Assembly: GCA_009760855.2 (NCBI GenBank)
Contig: WPIO01000017.1
Location: 6,006,501-6,066,500 of the forward strand
Reading direction: 5' to 3'
DNA length: 60,000 nucleotides
Source of the DNA: Cristatella mucedo
Lineage: Eukaryota > Bryozoa > Phylactolaemata > Cristatellidae
Made by a program: the position numbers and the translations under genes. The notes beneath the pieces were generated by a model. That model did no database searches. It was not told the origin of the DNA and saw only the letters and a list, made by a program, of their open reading frames with translations. Below are positions 58,584-60,000 of this stretch, in pieces; the stretch's first letter is position 1, and every line of letters starts with the position of its first letter.

Positions 58584-59024
58584 GTCGTGCTCTCCTGTAT
58601 GTATGCTGCAGTCGGCGTGCATCAAATAGAGCCGTCAGCGGTCTTAAGACTTGTGTGTGGAGGTTTCATAATTCCTTCTCGTCGTCGCCCAGGCGCTAGT
58701 CACACCCCCACACTACTAACCAAGTCTGCTCAACCAGAACCCAACTGCTAGATTTTGATCTTCGAAGGAGGAGGCATCAAACCATCTCATTAAGCTGGCC
58801 ATCGTCGGACAAGCCCTTGTTGTGCAGCTTATTGCCACAATGAGGCCCCGGAATGAAAGTGCCTAGCATTGCTAGCTGCACGTGACGAAGGTGTGACTGG
58901 AGGATGCCACGCTAAGTCGCACAAAAGTGAGGAACGAAAGCAAGGAATGAAAGCAAGGAACATAGCTGACAGCCTCACACCGAGATAGATAGCAAAGCCA
59001 ATGGGGAGAGTGCAGCTGGTCGAC

Positions 59025-59212
59025 CTGAGGCGAGTCGCCAGCAAAGATTGCCAGCGTCTTGAGCATCACGTCGAGTGCCAGAGCTTGCGCACTCTGCAGC
59101 ACGACGATCCCTTCGCCGGCGGAGAACGAGCCGGGGAACGCCTCGTGAAACCTCGTCAGACCGAAGCAGAAGGCCACTGTCAGCACGTGAACGACGGCCT
59201 TGTGAAGCAAGC
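59025..59212 (-). CDS. DOLK: Dolichol kinase-like gene, internal exon (FSxGEG block), partial gene
   Basis: Dolichol kinase is a multi-pass ER membrane enzyme that uses CTP to phosphorylate dolichol for N-glycosylation, mannosylation and GPI anchors. Read on the minus strand, this segment begins after a pyrimidine-rich acceptor (ctcttcgtttttag), two bases into a codon, then gives 62 codons. It has a hydrophobic helix (VVHVLTVAFCFGL), then AFPGSFSAGEGIVVLQ, which matches the family's CFTPGEALLVLG block after a membrane segment, and ends AIFAGDSPQ, matching the human ..QGDP.. stretch. The donor CAG|gtcgac is weak at +3 to +6. I chose it because it ends in phase 0, as the next exon needs, and because the alignment continues across the junction. 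Upstream exons, including the start codon, are outside the window. The family call is from memory of the human protein, not a search. Confidence 0.66.
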
Positions 59213-59398
59213 CTAAAAACGAAGAGCAGGGGCGGTGGCATGGCCGGTGGCTCAGGCAGCTGCTGGCGCTGCCGGGCTATGAATTGAAGTCGAGGTGACT
59301 TTGCGAGAGATACCCGCAGCACTAGCCGCTCAGCTAAGCGGCTCCCTCTGATAAGATGTACAGCGCTGGCTTGCCGGACAAAGCTAAGCTTCAATCCC

Positions 59399-59487
59399 CA
59401 GTGCAGCCGGTCGACCTGAGGTGCGTCGCCAGCAAAGATTGCCAGCGTCTTGAGCGTCACGTCGAGTGCCAGAGTTTGCGCACTCTG
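59399..59487 (-). pseudogene. Partial duplicate of the 59.0-kb DOLK-like exon
   Basis: About 70-90 bp repeats the 3' part of the exon at 59025-59212, with a handful of differences. The minus-strand frame is kept: AQTLALDVTLKTLAIFAGDAPQ here, against AQALALDVMLKTLAIFAGDSPQ in the exon. It also keeps the CAG|gtcgac donor. Its left end on the minus strand reads gaggttcag|AGTGCG, so an AG/GT-bounded 69-bp unit (59416-59484, 23 codons, phase 0) exists. It starts in a different phase from the main exon (which starts in phase 1), so the two could not both follow the same upstream exon. The four visible codon changes all alter the amino acid, which does not suggest strong constraint. Similarity stops at CTGCACT on one side and at the CAGAGTGCG boundary on the other, and a LINE fragment begins immediately beyond. 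Confidence 0.7.
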
Positions 59488-59489
59488 AA

Positions 59490-60000
59490 CCTCTGGTCAT
59501 CGCCAATTACAACCAAATCCTACTTATCTGACCACATGCAGATCTCATTCTATCTACAGTGTGTGCCCACCTCCTCCTCTAAAATAACCTGTGAATCGTG
59601 AAACCTCAAGACCCTTAACATCGATGCTGTCCATGCGAGAATATCTGCTTTGCCTCTGCTGCTCAGACCTCCCTCCGATCTGTCATCATTGGTAGAGAGT
59701 TATAACACGACACTAGCTGACTCGCTCGACGAGCTTGCACCTCTGACTAAGCGCACTGTGCGCCCTCACCCAGACGGCCTATGGTTTACCACAGACATTA
59801 AACTAGCCAGGTCTACTAAGCACAAGCTTGGAAAAGCATACAAAAGATCAGGGTTGACTGACCCATACTTCTATGGGAATGACACTCAGTTGTACCTTCG
59901 CTTTGATCTCTCCCAGCCTTCGAGCACCTCAAATTCTCTCAACTCACTTGCTGCATCTATTCATGACATCGCACATGGATGGCAGCAAATTTTCTAAAAC
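59490..60000 (+). mobile_element. CR1/L2-type LINE fragment with internal deletion, running off the window
   Basis: The reading starts near the end of an apurinic-type endonuclease domain (SYLSDHMQISF, the SDH box), passes one stop, then continues as the pre-reverse-transcriptase linker (LLLRPPSDLSSLVESYN, DELAPLTKRTVRPHPDGLWF, KLGKAYKRSGLTDP). It jumps directly to YFYGNDTQLYLRF, the polymerase active-site box (normally YADD). Motifs between these, such as LDLSAAFDTIDH and PQGSVLGP, are absent, so roughly half of the polymerase was deleted in frame. It cannot be active. The 3' part is beyond the edge; I cannot assign it to LINE-A or LINE-B. Confidence 0.75.

Larger units (their letters stand above)
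57126..59024. other. Intronic DNA next to the 59.0-kb exon
   Basis: Contains SINE-A at 58.02 kb and the CT tract at 58.5 kb; a repeated 'gaaagcaaggaa' at about 58936-58960. No gene-like frame supported. Confidence 0.4.

Overview
This window is animal nuclear DNA, most likely from an invertebrate. Coding sequence is very sparse and split by GT-AG introns. Long CA/TG and GA/CT microsatellites occur throughout, and much of the rest is decayed transposable elements: two CR1/L2-type LINE families, three sorts of tRNA-derived SINE head, a P-element/THAP9-like relic and a Tc1/mariner relic. Nothing in it looks bacterial or organellar. I cannot name the phylum.

The only host gene I recognise is on the minus strand: part of a dolichol kinase-like (DOLK) gene. 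Three exons (59025-59212, 45083-45262, 42699-42950) join in phase and match the middle of the protein up to the RKxFH block. The first intron is about 13.8 kb and full of repeats. The start codon lies beyond the right edge. The catalytic C-terminal half should lie below 42.7 kb, but I could not find it. A 70-90 bp piece of the first exon is duplicated at 59399-59487, beside a LINE fragment.

Layout. 0-2.4 kb: a SINE and an unclassified repeat (X). 2.7-3.8 kb: LINE pieces around a large CA tract. 3.8-13.5 kb: mostly unassigned DNA with LINE-B, SINE-A and CA tracts. 13.5-15.3 kb: three LINE-A pieces. 15.3-17.8 kb: unassigned. 17.8-25.2 kb: SINE-A and LINE-B copies, including a rearranged inverted one, and one LINE-A. 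25.6-27.9 kb: P/THAP9-like transposase relic. 28.3-33.6 kb: SINEs and a LINE-B reverse transcriptase copy carrying a SINE-A insertion. 34.5-35.5 kb: Tc1/mariner relic. 35.5-36.7 kb: an approximately 172-bp tandem repeat that switches orientation. 37.6-42.7 kb: CT tract, SINE-B and LINE-A pieces. 42.7-59.2 kb: the DOLK-like gene, whose introns hold LINEs, SINEs, microsatellites and a long hairpin. 59.4-60 kb: exon duplicate and a LINE with an internal deletion.

The clearest interaction is between parasites. SINE-A ends in a version of the LINE-A 3' tail (a hairpin with GATTAAGTTCTCT), so it was probably mobilised by LINE-A proteins. Names such as LINE-A, LINE-B, SINE-A, SINE-B, SINE-C and X are local labels used only here. 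I found no complete new gene system. The least explained items are the 172-bp array, repeat X, the exon duplication, and two phase-0 exon-like segments inside the DOLK intron.
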